From: Molanna angustata
Lineage: Eukaryota > Arthropoda > Insecta > Trichoptera > Molannidae
Reading direction: 5' to 3'
DNA length: 64,000 nucleotides
Assembly: GCA_963576475.1 (NCBI GenBank)
Contig: OY754975.1
Span: 21,633,169 to 21,697,168 of the forward strand
The notes below the pieces were generated by a model. It had not been told where the DNA came from and did not search any database. It worked only from the letters and a program-made list of their open reading frames with translations. Position 1 is the stretch's first letter. Each line of letters begins with the position of its first letter. This document shows, one piece after another, positions 23,500 through 35,213 of this stretch. The position numbers were made by a program, and so were the translations under genes.

Positions 23500-23630
23500 G
23501 ATTATGAATGGATTTTTATCTTGCATTCTTTCCTTGTGTCCTCATTTCTTACCCTGTCATACATCGTTCTATTGCAAAGTCTTCTTAACGATCTCATTTC
23601 TACTGCATATATTCAAAATGTAATACCTAA
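23500..23630 (-). pseudogene. LINE fragment of the 36.7-kb family
   Basis: TTGCATTCTTTCCTTGTGTC and ACATCGTTCTATTGCAAAG, then CTTCTTAACGATCTCATTTC, line up with 37000-37095 of the larger LINE copy. It is in the opposite orientation to the neighbouring LINE fragment. Confidence 0.65.
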
Positions 23631-24329
23631 CATTAATATATTTCCTTACCACACCAATATTCTGAAGTAAGTATGGCAAAAGCGAAAAGCGGTGTTATTA
23701 TTCGCGTTATTATTTTTGGAAAAGCGGTGATATTATTGTAGAAAAGCGAAAAGAAGGTGAAATTTTTATGTTTGTCAAAACAGTTTTATAGGAGGATAGA
23801 AACCTACGTAATATATGAATCGACATAAGTGAAAGGCATCCAAATGATATAGCTTGTTTTGTCAACAAATTCTCAGTCATGTCTTATTTTTAAACTATAT
23901 TTAATGCATTGACTGTGTAGATTTCACCCGAAGAATATTTATGTTACAATAATTATTTTTTAATTCAGCCTTTTCGGTGGATGATTGCTGTGAATTTTTT
24001 ACTAAAACTGTCCTAAGAGCCAAAATTCGGAGTTATTTTCGCGTTATTTGTGAAAAAAAGTGAAGAATTAGCGTTATTCGCGGAAGAGTTTAAAACTCAC
24101 GTCATTTGCTAAAAAATCGCAAAATTCACGAATAAATTTTCATGGACTAGTTGAAAAAGTCACACTAGGCGAAACGGTCGTTCTGGATAAGAATTAAAAT
24201 AATTGTAGAAGAAAAAAAATCTTATATTTTTATAATTACTTATTAGGGGTTTATAAATGAAATGTGTTACATAGTATAAATAAAATTGCATACTTTTTTA
24301 GCGTCTACAATTTCAAATGTATTTTTTTG
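23631..24329. other. Intronic spacer
   Basis: Contains loose local repetition of AAAAGCG and GTTATTNGCG words (23670-23770, 24030-24130), but no element was recognised. Confidence 0.35.
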
Positions 24330-24530
24330 GCAAAGGTATGTTAAATGCGAACACTTTACCACAAGTCGACTGCAACAGGTTGGACGAGAAAGAGTGACAG
24401 CCTCATCCACATTCCGCAGGTGCGAAAGAGACGGGCAAAAAGTGGCCGCGCTGGACGGGGACAGCGCTATACGTCGGAGCGAGAGGTACATAGCGGCGGC
24501 CAGGTATACTAGTTCCGTTTATAATATGTA
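24330..24530. promoter_or_regulatory. GC/CpG-rich island in intron 1
   Basis: A CpG-rich stretch (for example GTGGCCGCGCTGGACGGGGA and ATAGCGGCGGCCAGG) within AT-rich surroundings and unmatched elsewhere in the window. It is open in frames on both strands only because it is GC-rich. Its role is unknown; an enhancer or alternative first exon is possible. Confidence 0.3.
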
Positions 24531-24774
24531 TGTACCTACCTGTGCAACAACAGGTGGAACCGGCCTTTGTAGGACCGCACGAGTCAATAATAACAACATA
24601 CAAACAAACAAACACATACAAATATATATTAATACCTATTTAATGAAATTATGTTTTTTCGGACGCATTAGGTACCTACGTACATATTACATACCTAAAT
24701 GTATTTACTGATCTAGGAATTTTTATAAAACAATAATTTATTTATATCTATTTAATAAATAAAGATGCCAACCG

Positions 24775-24960
24775 CAGTGGTAGTGACAAGTCGTTTGAAT
24801 TCTGTGCTGGCGTCATGGGTTCGATATCGACACTAGGATCTTTATTTTGAAAAAACATCCTGCCACGACCGATTCCGTTCTCCTATACTATGTAAATTTA
24901 GGGAATATACGTACTTGTTGCAAGGACATATTCGTTTTTTTAATGATAATTTTGCTTTTC
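24775..24960 (+). mobile_element. SINE S1-like, copy d, with a divergent head
   Basis: The body (CCTGCCACGACCGATTCCGT and onward) is S1. The upstream part (CGCAGTGGTAGTGACAAGTC, B-box-like GGGTTCGATATC) differs from the other S1 heads, so this may be a composite or a second tRNA head. Confidence 0.6.
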
Positions 24961-25004
24961 TGACAGGAAACACTGGACGGTCGGAAGAAATTTACATTTG
25001 GCAA

Positions 25005-25070
25005 GTGTTAAAACAAACCGTTTGACCACACATTTGTCTCAGGGATCTCATTTCCACGGCGTTAATGAGT
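25005..25070 (-). pseudogene. Short LINE fragment (weak)
   Basis: GACCACACATTTGTCTCAGG and GATCTCATTTCCACGGCGTT resemble 13010-13065 and 37060-37095 of the LINE family. Too short to say more. Confidence 0.4.
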
Positions 25071-25223
25071 CTTTGAACATTGAAATTCGGTATCGGTCAG
25101 AGACCAGAGTGCACTCTAACGATGGTCTTCAAAAGACCGAAACCGGTCAGTGCCTATTAAAAGATATATGCACTTATTTGAAGAATAAAATTGATTGAAG
25201 GGTAATATAATTAATAACACTAA

Positions 25224-25423
25224 GGCTGGGTTCTCGAACAAAAATTAAAGTAAAGGCATATGTAGTTAAAAAATTTATTTTCATAAAATTCTTCAAAACT
25301 TTTGGTTGTTTTATTGAAATGTAATGCCGTGAAACGACGCAATTTTGAACAATTTTATGAAATCAAAGTATTGTAACTATACTTACTGTTACCGATACCT
25401 CCTTTTGTTTCAACAACCCAGCC
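25224..25423. mobile_element. PIF/Harbinger-like MITE (200 bp)
   Basis: The left end GGCTGGGTTCTCGAACAAAA pairs with the right end TTTTGTTTCAACAACCCAGCC with few mismatches, and TAA flanks both sides (25221-25223 and 25424-25426). A 3-bp TAA duplication and ends starting GG are standard for PIF/Harbinger MITEs. Non-coding. Confidence 0.7.
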
Positions 25424-25426
25424 TAA

Positions 25427-25950
25427 GTATTTTACCATGAAAAATGTTATTTTCTTGTCGAATTATTTTTCATACTAACTCACGTGGTTTATGGTCTGCA
25501 CACTAGTATGAAAAATGACCTCAGCTATGCGAGCTAACTTAGCTTAGCTTTTGGTTTGCAAACGGCTTAAGACTACCACTCAATAAACCAGCACCAGCTT
25601 ACTTCGTATTAATACATAAATAAATAAGGTCGATGGTTTTCTATTTGAAGAAGTGCAGGTACCTACTTACGCTTGGGAATTGTTGAGGTTGATGTTAGAT
25701 CATGATGAGGAATATCAAATAAATATGCAGGAAGATTAGCTACGTATAGTACCTACTAAGTACATAGTTATGTTGGTAGATAAAGCAAGATGGTGGTCGG
25801 CTCCACAGACAGGCGAAATTGACATTCCACGATAAAGAGTGTTTTTTGCGGTCGGAGTTGTAAATTATCATTTTATAATACGAGCAGGATGAGACGCCAA
25901 AAGAAAATGGATTATTCGTGAACAGGTATTTATAATACTATCTAGTCTAG
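25427..25950. other. Intronic spacer
   Basis: Nothing recognised apart from a short inverted pair (TTTTTCATACTA near 25467 and AGTATGAAAAATGA near 25506). Confidence 0.35.
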
Positions 25951-26090
25951 ATGGATGGTGGCAGAGCGGTTAGCGCGTAAATAAACCAGTGGTCGCGAGT
26001 TCGAATCCTACTATCCTAGGGAATGTATGAAGATGTACGTACATGTAAAATTGCTACAAGAACATATATACATTATTTAAAAAAAATCAC
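25951..26090 (+). mobile_element. SINE S1, copy e
   Basis: Head GGATGGTGGCAGAGCGGTTAG and B box GCGAGTTCGAATCC are well kept, but the anticodon arm is altered (GCGTAAATAAACCAG) and part of the body after CCTACTATC is missing. Confidence 0.8.
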
Positions 26091-28138
26091 AGCACAGATC
26101 AAAAAGATTTTTAAGACATTTTATATATACCTAATGCAACAAGCGTAAACAAGTAGGTAAATAATAAAAACAATATGAGAACACCCAGTATAAAAAGTTT
26201 ACTTCGCGTTGAAATGTAAGTACATAACTGTCAAAAGAAATTAAAAAAAACATCATTCATAAAAATACTCCTGATGTATGCAACAAGATATTGTAATACA
26301 AAATTGTTATTTTTTTCAAAATAAATAAAAAATAAATTCATCAAAATTGTAAAATTTGTACCAAATACAAGTGTTAAATTTCATCAAAATATTGAATCTA
26401 AGTAAAAACAGTTCAAACGTGCATTGTCATCGGGAATACATAAATAATGAAAGTTTCTGAGCAGTATAGTTTCCATCAAACTTTCTGAGAATTTTTCGAG
26501 GGGGGCGGTTTGCACATACACCAAACGAGCAAAAAGACACAAATTTGAGCTCTGCGAACCCACATGACTCTCTCAAGTTGTTTTCCGATAGCTATAACTG
26601 GTCGAGAAATAAGTTAAAAAAAAATTAGATTGTAAAAATTATATTAGATAGTTAGATTGTAAAATTCCAGTATTGATGCAGAAATGTGAAATTAATATAA
26701 AAATAAAATATAATTACGAGAATTGAACAAGTAATTAGATTAACTATGTTTTTGACTTTGTTAACACCACGTATCGATACCTACGTGGTGTTAACAAAAT
26801 TAAAAATGTAGTTAACTTTTGTTAAAATGTACTACAAAGATAAAAACACGATATTTGATAAATAATTCGATCAACCAATTTCGAAATGAGATATGCATGA
26901 CCACAATTGTTATCATTTTTTTTAGTGTATCGACATTAAGATTCGCTACCTTAGTTTAGTGGCTTTAAAAAATATAACAAATAAATCCTACTGAAAAAAT
27001 GAATAAGAAAAAATTCATATTCTTTTGAGTGAACCTTTCTGTTCCATGAAAATTTAAACATATTATTATGATTGCTGCTGCGACAGACAATGAGTTTGAT
27101 TGCGAATTCAAAATTTAATCATAATTAAAGTCATGTTTTGTCATTTTATTTTCCTCTATTTTATCCAATCTTCAGAATAGCAAAAATAAAATAAATAACT
27201 TTAATTTTAACAAATTCAACCAATTTATGATATTTCCACCAAGGCAAAAAGCACTCTCTGTAGGGTGAATTGCCATTAAACAAAAAAAAACTGCCTACTT
27301 ATAATGAATAAATTTGAAATTTAGTTAAAATGTTGGTGTATTTTCAGAATTGATTCCAATATCTTAATATTTAACCGGCTGCGCCACTGTGATGTACTGT
27401 GATGGGGTGCACAGTACTATCTCCTCAATTGAATATTGGGGATGGTCTTCTTCAATAAATAACTCAGTAGATATTTCTGTAATCAATCTCTGTATTGTCT
27501 CAGTACGGGCCCTATGGCAGAATGCCCCCTACTCATTCATACCAAGCCTATATAGGCACAACATCCGTCTCTTTCACACACGATATCCCTTTCACACTTA
27601 CGTACACTACATGATTAAATCAAAATTAATCGGACTGGAAATCGTACCTAGGAAGCTGGCACAGAAATCAAACGACTTATCACTATGGTGTTATGTTCTT
27701 TGATAACACCACATAAGTCGAATATATTTAATCTTGAATATATTCATGCCATACTTTATAAGTTACAAGTAATGAGATAATATTATTGGTATAGATAACA
27801 TAGAATCTAATGGAGATATTTCAAGGTCTACTCATTTCAACTGACAAAAAATCTTCATTTTCTGTTGACCACATACAAACTACATTATTATTATTCGATA
27901 TTAATTTATCATTTGTATGGTTGAGATAAACTTCAATATATTATAATAATGTTAGTATCTACATACATACCTAGTTCAGGCGTTAAAATTACACTATAAT
28001 ATACTAATTTGCAAAATTGTCTAGAGACGTACATTGTATAAACAAAATTTTACAATTCCTTGTGTTATGACCAGGGTCGATTTGCAGTATAAAGTGCCTC
28101 TCTAATACCTACATACTTTCAAGTAATTTGTTGAATAT
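26091..28138. other. Intronic spacer with a perfect hairpin at 26760-26795
   Basis: No gene recognised. GTTAACACCACGTA (26760-26773) and TACGTGGTGTTAAC (26782-26795) form a perfect 14-bp stem with an 8-base loop. The frame at 27389-27703 (104 codons) has no recognisable domain. Confidence 0.45.
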
Positions 28139-28256
28139 ACATACATACCATCACGCCATATCCCTTACGTGGTAAGCAGAGAGAACCGAGCGCCATTCTC
28201 CTCTATTTTTGCATACATTCCTAGCTTCCTTTACATCCATGCATCGTCTCATACAT
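28139..28256 (-). pseudogene. LINE 3'-end fragment of the 36.7-kb family
   Basis: CATACATACCATCACGCCAT, then GCAGAGAGAACCGAGCGCCA, match the 3' end of the LINE at 36665-36730, including its short ATGT-type tail. Confidence 0.7.
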
Positions 28257-28264
28257 ATATTTTT

Positions 28265-28650
28265 TTTAAATTAAAGAGGAACAAAATATCTGGAAAAACA
28301 TGCTGTGACGTTGCATTAATGCATCAGGTTAAGTTAATAAACCAAAAAAACTTTTATTTCGCAATGGCGCTGAATGCAAAATAAATGTTGTTTAGGTTTC
28401 TTTACTAAACCTGAAGCATTAATGTAACGTCACGACAGATTTTTCTAGATATTTTAGTCTTATTTTATTAAAAAACAAAATTTGCTTTACGCCTTATAGT
28501 TGAAAGTCGGGGTATGCCATTATTTTACTACAAGAATTTATACAGGACATTATCAAATAGTTAAGGTATATTTTTCTTTATTAATACCCAAACAATCTAA
28601 ATTATTTTTTATCAAAACGATTTCATTACAAATAATGATGGTAGGTATAT
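28265..28650. mobile_element. Foldback element family F, copy 1
   Basis: GTGACGTTGCATTAATGCAT then CAGGTTAAGTTAATAAACC is mirrored by GGTTTCTTTACTAAACCTGA then AGCATTAATGTAACGTCAC. It is collinear with 61485-61815. After the palindrome it keeps the flank TTAATACCCAAACAATCTAA, which in the 61-kb copy is split by a family A insertion. Confidence 0.75.
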
Positions 28651-28663
28651 CAGATTGCAAAAA

Positions 28664-28885
28664 AAATAATAATTATAATGAACACTTCCTTGCACCCTGC
28701 GCAAGTGGCGAATTTATTGCTGTATGGCAATTTATTCCAACCAACCAGTGTTTCCAGCCCAGAAAAGCAATATTTGCGTGAGAAATAAATTTAAATAAAT
28801 TTCTCCTCTGCTGAGAATCGAACCCAGGACGCCCGCACAGAAACCGAACGCCTTACCAACTATGCCACGGCGGTCGGCAGCAGTC
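28664..28885 (-). mobile_element. tRNA-derived SINE family S2, copy a (full length)
   Basis: The minus strand has a head with A-box-like TGGCATAGTTGGTAAGGCG and B-box GGGTTCGATTC, then a body with CTTGCGCAGGGTGCAAGG (an internal hairpin), ending in ATTATTATT-type repeats. Other copies are at 31300 and 36489. The tail differs from that of S1. Confidence 0.8.
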
Positions 28886-29551
28886 GACCTCTTAATCTTA
28901 GGTATTATGTTAATCAACTCCATGAGTAGCCCTGCAGAGTAAATCATACTAAATAAACATAATAAATAACTGCAATAGATCAAAATATAACAATCAAGGA
29001 TTCCAACCAAGCTACTGGACCCAACATAACCTCAAAATCAATCCGCGTCTATATTGACTATTATTTTAACAGATAATGATGCGGATAAAAGGGTGATTCA
29101 TATTTAAAAATGAAAATGAATAAATATGTTTTAAAGTTCAAAATACAACAATGCGAGTGTTAAGCTCTATCCATACCTAAATCTTATTTGTAAGAAAGAA
29201 TAGCGGCGTATTAAGGAGCGGCTGATATAAAATATACAACACAAAATGATAAAACATAATATAAAAGAAAATGACAATGAGGAGATATGAGGATAAGGAC
29301 TGTCGATCTGGACATTTGGCTAGCAAATATGGGTTAGATATACACAGGGCTGTCACTAGTCCATGGGCAAAATTAAAGAAGAAATTAGTGAATATATTTG
29401 AACAGTTCAGCGCAACAACAATTTAAACCACTCAAGGTTTGTCAAGGAGACAATTGAGGGAACAGAAATTGTCATTTTGAAAAAAAATACTAATCACTCT
29501 TTGGGCTATTGCTGCTCTGAATTAGATAAAATAATTTTCAATTAAAAAAAA
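28886..29551. other. Intronic spacer
   Basis: Nothing recognised. Confidence 0.35.
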
Positions 29552-30129
29552 ACAGTAGTTGTGGCCAACGCAATACTCCTCACGAACAAGTTACTCCACA
29601 AAGTATTCAGATAGGTATTGTATCGAAATTTTTTAACATGAAATGATTTTTTTTTAATTATTTTTTATTTTTTTTTATTATGAAAACTTGATAATTCTTC
29701 AATGCCATTTTATGAAAGTGATGTGCCTTTTTAGCAATTTGAAAATAAAAATATAAACTTTTAAGTTTCCCGAGCTTGGGTTACATTAAAACATTTGACA
29801 GTTGAAAAAATTGAGAAGCACTGATCATATATTATATCCTTAAAAATCTAATGGGGTGCAAGGGAGTATTAGATACCTATATATGCGAATTTGCAAAATT
29901 TAAAAAGATTCGAATGAGAGTACTATAGTCTATGATCGATAAAGTAAAATAAACACGCCGTACATAGTACATAACACATAGTACACAGCACACACATTCA
30001 TTGTACCTAATGAAACTTTCAGAATACAATCTCAGCATGATACTTGTTGATAATCTGCTATAAAAAAATAACCTTTAAAATTACGAATTCATAACTCCCC
30101 ACTACCCCTCATGGGGCAGTGAGGAGTTA
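29552..30129 (+). mobile_element. Family B element, copy 4
   Basis: From GTTGTGGCCAACGCAATACT to the terminal hairpin ACTCCCCACTACCCCTCATG/GGGGCAGTGAGGAGT. Near full length. Confidence 0.75.
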
Positions 30130-30364
30130 TATTTAAATTACTGTTTCGGAATAAAATCAAATTGGGGTTAGATCTTTGTTGTAATTTGAAATATGAGGTA
30201 TTTAAGAGGCTGTAGTAGGCTATATATGTGGTATATTTTTTCTATTTCCCAGTACAAAGAATAGTTTCTATTGACATCTTTATTCTATTGCATGTTTTTT
30301 GAAAATTGAATTTGTATAATTAGTTTTGAAAAAAACCTTTTTTTATTTTTTTACCGTAACTAAA

Positions 30365-30606
30365 ACACTACAAGGCCTATGACGTAGAATATTACTTCAA
30401 TCGAAAGAAAATATGTAAATCTACCGGCTGAGTTTTTTTATTATTTAATATTTTAATTACTTTTCTCGCAATTTAAAACAAAAATCAAAATTTTGCCTTT
30501 TCTTCGCGAAAAAATATGTCATGTACAATACGTTTCATACATTAGTAGGTAATTTTGTGTGCATTTTCGTGTACATCCGTATACACAGGGTACACAAGGG
30601 CCTAAA
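30365..30606 (-). repeat. Dispersed repeat G, copy 2
   Basis: Inverse complement of 21468-21740: shares AATCTACCGGCTGAGTTTTT and ACATCCGTATACACAGGGTA with the expected spacing. Confidence 0.6.
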
Positions 30607-30979
30607 CTAAAAATTCTTAAGAATATGGGATAGGCTTTTGTTGCGTTAAACAGCCATATGATGTTTGATCACGAGAGACGATGAATATGTCATACATAAT
30701 GCAACCCGTCACATTTTCAAGTACGCGTAACCAGAATCAAAATCACCTTATCAATAATAATTGATAATAGACTATGATTTTTGGAATGCGATTCAAATAT
30801 CAAAGTCAATCGATAAAAACTGGATTTCTCGTGAAACACGAATCAACCATCGGCGCCTTTGGGACAATATCGAATTATAAATCTGTCTATAATAGTTAGT
30901 AAAAAATATGTTTAAGGTAATAAAAATTTTGTTTTCGCGAATTATACATTTTTTTTATTTCAAATCTTTAAGTTATGTA
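30607..30979. other. Intronic spacer
   Basis: Nothing recognised. Confidence 0.35.
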
Positions 30980-31260
30980 GGTATTTTACAATTCAATATT
31001 TGTATGAAAGTTAAGCCAAAAATGCTTTCTTCAATTTAAATTAATGATTATACAATAAAAGGTATACATACTAGTTGAATAATACATTATAAAATAAAAT
31101 TGAAAGGTAGACAAAAATAAAAATGAACACCTTATTCAGTTAACGAGTGTTTCAGGATGAGTAGGAGGGATCTTTAGTGAATGAGGAAAGGATTTTTGGA
31201 TTGTGTATTAGAGTTTAAGAACATCTTTATCTGTTTTTTGTCTATTAGCTAAATTGAGTG
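30980..31260 (-). mobile_element. LINE family J 3' UTR, copy 3
   Basis: Inverse complement of the UTRs at 15.9-16.3 and 18.7-19.1 kb: GCTTTCTTCAATTTAAATTA, GGAGGGATCTTTAGTGAATG and AGAACATCTTTATCTGTTTT in the expected order. Confidence 0.7.
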
Positions 31261-31299
31261 ATACATCATTGCATATTATAATAAATATGTGAGTGTTAA

Positions 31300-31502
31300 A
31301 TGTAATATAATAAACACTTCCTTGCACCCTGCGCAAGTGGCGAATTTATTGCCATATGGCAATCTCTTTCACCAAACCAGTGTTTCTAGTCCAGAGAAGC
31401 AACATTAGCGTGAGAAATTAGTCCAAATAAATTTCTCCTCCGCTGGTGATCGAATCTAGGACGCCCCCACAGAAACCAAACGGCTTACCAACTGTGCCAC
31501 AA
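31300..31502 (-). mobile_element. SINE S2, copy b
   Basis: Collinear with copy a (AACACTTCCTTGCACCCTGC, GCGCAAGTGGCGAATTTATT, ATTTCTCCTCCGCTGGTGAT). The far end of the head is lost after CCAACTGTGCCAC. Confidence 0.8.
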
Positions 31503-31753
31503 TTATTAATTTACCCATGAAGCAACACAAAATAAAATTTAATAAATATACTCTCAATTATAATTTTATACGACGTAAACGTTTTATAAAATAACATTAA
31601 GATACAAAAAAAACTACACTGTAATGATTTACATTCGTTATTTTCGATAAATATTTTTTTATTATGGTTAATATTCAGTGCATATTATTTATTTACGTAT
31701 AGTGTATTGCGTGGAATCCACAGTAACAGAAAGGTTTCAATCAGTTTAGTTTA

Positions 31754-32750
31754 TCCAACTGTCGATTCGTTCATGAGAATTCAATTCTCTTAATGAATCG
31801 ACATTATTAAGCCAAGATGCGTGTACGAAGGAAAATTTTTTTTATGGTGTAGTGGACTTTTTGCATGCTAATATCACCAACTAGAGGCCTCGCAGCATAT
31901 ATGTTCCCATACATGGATTTACTCAGAATTCGGAGTAGAACATTTTTGGTGAGTTTTGTGTGTGTGTGTGTGTGTCTGTGAGTCCGTCCCCCCTTATAAC
32001 TTTTGATACGATCAATTTACAGAGCCCAAATTTTCAGAATATATAAACAGTTATAGGCCTACAAAACTTTTATACTCAGAATTGTGAATTTTTGTTTCAG
32101 TCAGGGGTTATCAACTTTTGAATTTTAACTTTATTTTTCCGTATATCTCAGAAACCATAAAAGCTAGAACGCTGAAATTTGGTATAAAGATAGACAAATA
32201 CAAAATCTCATATTAGTTTTTTTTTTTTAAATTCCAGGGTTTCTCAAACATTTTTATTAAGAAAAATATTTTATTTATGATAAATTTATGAGTTTAACTG
32301 CCTATATTTCCATTTTTTTTAAAAATATCGAAAGAAGCCGAAACACCCCAACTAGATAATTTAATTTTATATAAAAAATATAAACATTGTACTAGCACAT
32401 CTCAATTTTTTTTTATCAATTTTTATAAAAATTGAATTTAGTGACGACATCACTTCATACAATTTGTATGGTAGTCGCCTATACACAATATGTAAGAAGA
32501 CTTAATAGTTTGATACTTAAATCTCCAAACATACATACATACCATCATACTGTTTTCATATTCTGTGTAGGAAAAACAGACTGACCTCCATACTATCCTA
32601 TCCTGACAAACATACCTACATGTTTTATATAGAAAATAAAATATCTTCAAATATTTATTAATTTGTGTTGTTTATAGTTTGGTACGTATTCTTTGATTAT
32701 GCATACTATCGCCATCGACAGTTGGATCTCATGTGTTACATGCAACTAGT
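31754..32750 (-). mobile_element. Family A Helentron-like element, copy 5
   Basis: The plus strand starts TCCAACTGTCGATTCGTTCA with a hairpin to TGAATCGACATT and ends TGTTACATGCAACTAGT. It matches copy 2 (3668-4659) very closely in inverse orientation, including the CATACTGTTTTCATATTCTG segment, so these two belong to one subfamily. Confidence 0.8.
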
Positions 32751-33331
32751 ATTCTATAGTACTTAATCTGTGCATAAATTAATAACTAATTAAACACATA
32801 CCTAGTACCTACTTTTCTAAAAACAACATCGATAAATGGAATTTTTTAAAAAAAATTCCAAGCGTTTTGATACTTTGGGTTCTCTCATTCAACCGACGTA
32901 ACTGTGGCTGTCCCTGCAATGGACCAACTCCTGTTTTGTCTAATCGTGAAGCAGAAGGATTAAAACCACTTGACGCAGGATTCAAATTGGTTTGGTCATG
33001 GCTTGTCAACGCCGAGAGGTTAACTAATCAACTGCCATTATGTTATATTATTATCAAATGTTTTTTTTTATTATTATTGTTGGTGTCTCTACCTGTTTAT
33101 TGTTAGCCTTTAAAGTTATATAAAAACTTGTTTGCACCATAATAGAAAAGGTACAATAATAATCTCGTAATAAATGGTGATATAAAATAAGAATCGTGCC
33201 ATATTCACGGACCATGGTATGATTGAAATATTTAATTGCATATATTTGTTGATACTATGTGATATTGAAGGAAGTTGTGTTGATTGGTTGACTTTCATTT
33301 TGGATTCCAAAAACATTATACCTCAAAGATA
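32751..33331. other. Intronic spacer
   Basis: A GC-richer piece at 32860-33020 is open on both strands but shows no domain I can name. It may be an old LINE fragment. Confidence 0.35.
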
Positions 33332-33342
33332 ATAAAGAAGCA

Positions 33343-33942
33343 TCATCATCACTGGCACTACAGTCCGCTACGGACCCTGGCCTCCTCCAGAAATCGTCTC
33401 CATCCCTCACTATCGACCGCCAGTCTTCTACAATTTATTAGGTCCATTTCTCTTATATCGCACAGCACGTTGTCCAGCCATCTCAACCTAGGTCTGCCTC
33501 TACTTCTTCTGCCTTCGGGACAGGTGTTAAATACCTTTTTAGGAATACGGTCATCATCCATCCGGCAAACATGTCCAAGCCAACGTAGGCGCTGAATTTT
33601 AATAAATTGGACTACATTCGTTTCTTTGTACATTGCCTCTAGCTCATGAATATACCGTATTCTCCAGGCACCTCCATCGTTAGTTGGGCTAAAGATTTTC
33701 CTTAATATCTCCCTTTCAAACACCGATAACTTTTTAGTCAGTGCCCAACATTCTGCTCCGTATGTTAGGACTGGTCGGAGAAGAGCTTTGTATATAAGGA
33801 CCTTAGTATTTCGCGAGATTAGTCTTGACTTGAGATGTTTGAGTAGCCCATAGTAACATCTATTAGTCACTGCAAGCCTCGCTTTAATTTCCATGCTGAT
33901 GTTATTGTCCGAGGTGACCAATGATCCCAGATAGGTAGGTAG
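33343..33942 (-). mobile_element. 5'-truncated RTE-like LINE insertion with 11-bp TSD
   Basis: A 600-bp insertion bounded by ATAAAGAAGCA on both sides (33332-33342 and 33943-33953). The minus-strand 3' end carries a short TGATGATGA tail next to the target duplication, as in RTE-type elements, which often end in short tandem repeats rather than poly(A). Confidence 0.9.
33358..33942 (-). pseudogene. LINE reverse transcriptase C-terminus
   Basis: A single open frame runs across the whole insertion. Visible blocks in order: LGSLVTSDNN, LIYKALLRPVLTYGAECWAL, FEREILRKIFSP, RIRYIHELEAMY, IQRLRWLGHVCRMDDDR, RRSRGRPRLRWLDNV and a final EARVRSGL. They are typical of the thumb/C-terminal region of RTE-like and related LINE polymerases. 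The catalytic RT core and endonuclease are absent through 5' truncation, so it is non-functional although undamaged. The clade assignment rests on motif wording. Confidence 0.85.
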
Positions 33943-34019
33943 ATAAAGAAGCACTGATTAATATAATCTTTCATATAAAAAAAAAACGTCAGCCTACCCC
34001 ATGAAGGACATGGCGTGAT

Positions 34020-34510
34020 GGTGATGTATGTAGTACATTTATCTTTCATACAATTCGCCCAAGATACAAAAATACGCAAATACTTCGCAAACTGATGAGT
34101 TTCATAATTTCTCATGATTCCCATCATGAAACCTCTTGGTTTAGTTCAGATGGAACCACCCCAGAAGTAATCCCTTTCTATTGAAAAATGAATCATCGAA
34201 TTCGGACAACGTGGTAAAGAATTATTATTAATTGCAGATGACTTTGCGAACTGAAGAGTATGACATTTCTTGTCTCGTTAGGTCCATCATCAGAACTTGA
34301 TGAAATTCATATGTGTGATCATCTCCAAAGAAATTGCTTCCTATTAAAAAAGAAATCATTAAATTCGGACAATGTTGTAAAGAGTTCTTATCGCTGAAGT
34401 GCAAATTGAAGATTTTTTAATTAATTTCTCACGGATCCCATGAACATATCATGACCAAATAGAAATGTGATCAATCGGAAGATATCCCCTTCCTAATGAA
34501 AAAAGAATAA
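34020..34510. repeat. Three degenerate tandem units of about 160 bp
   Basis: Each unit has a TTCCTATTAAAAA/AATCAT segment followed in units 1 and 2 by AATTCGGACAANGTNGTAAA (near 34199 and 34364), and an ATGA.. block with CATGA or ATCAG centres. This 3'-UTR-like repetition is common in insect repeats; the parent element is unknown. Confidence 0.5.
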
Positions 34511-35213
34511 TCGCTCACGCGAGTCGTAATAATTACATTATACTAACAAACCTAGCTCCGGTATTTATCTTGGTTGCGAAAATAAGGCAGGTAATTACCG
34601 ATATCATTGATTGAAATTACTGTGAAAAATTTATAAGCACCTATGAATAATGACGATTTCTTTCATATGAAGTCACTATGACTTTGTACAGCAGAAAATT
34701 TCTTCATAGCAATTTGAAATATTCATCTTGTAGGTATACATTCAATGTTGGGTTTATTTTTAAAATTCATTTGATGAATTCGAGTGCAGGATGACCTACA
34801 TTACCTATTACAATCATGAAAACAGGGCTGTGACAAATTTTGAAGATATATTTTATTTTTAATTTATTTAAGTTATTGGATCATAAAATTCAGATGGAGC
34901 ATAATTATCTCCGATCTAAAAAAAGATAATTTACTTTTATTTCTGGGTTGAATAAAGATTTAAAAGTGCGTATTTCATAATTGAGGAGACTTGAAAAGGA
35001 ATTTAAAAAAGTATCTATTAAGCAATGTATTTAATAACCATATTGAATATTTAAACGATAATACAATTATATTCGACGTTTTACGCGATTCTGGGATTGA
35101 CAAGTCAAATAAAACAAATGCAGGATTTCTATTACTTGCTGTAGTTTGATATACCTATTTGCAGCAGCAATCTGTTTTTTTTTGCATAAGTATTTCATAG
35201 CGTATTAGGTTTT
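34511..35213. other. Intronic spacer
   Basis: Nothing recognised. Confidence 0.35.

Noticed and set aside
24286..24711. 141-codon plus-strand frame as a gene
   Set aside because: The frame is open on both strands across a GC-rich island and contains no recognised motif; composition explains it.
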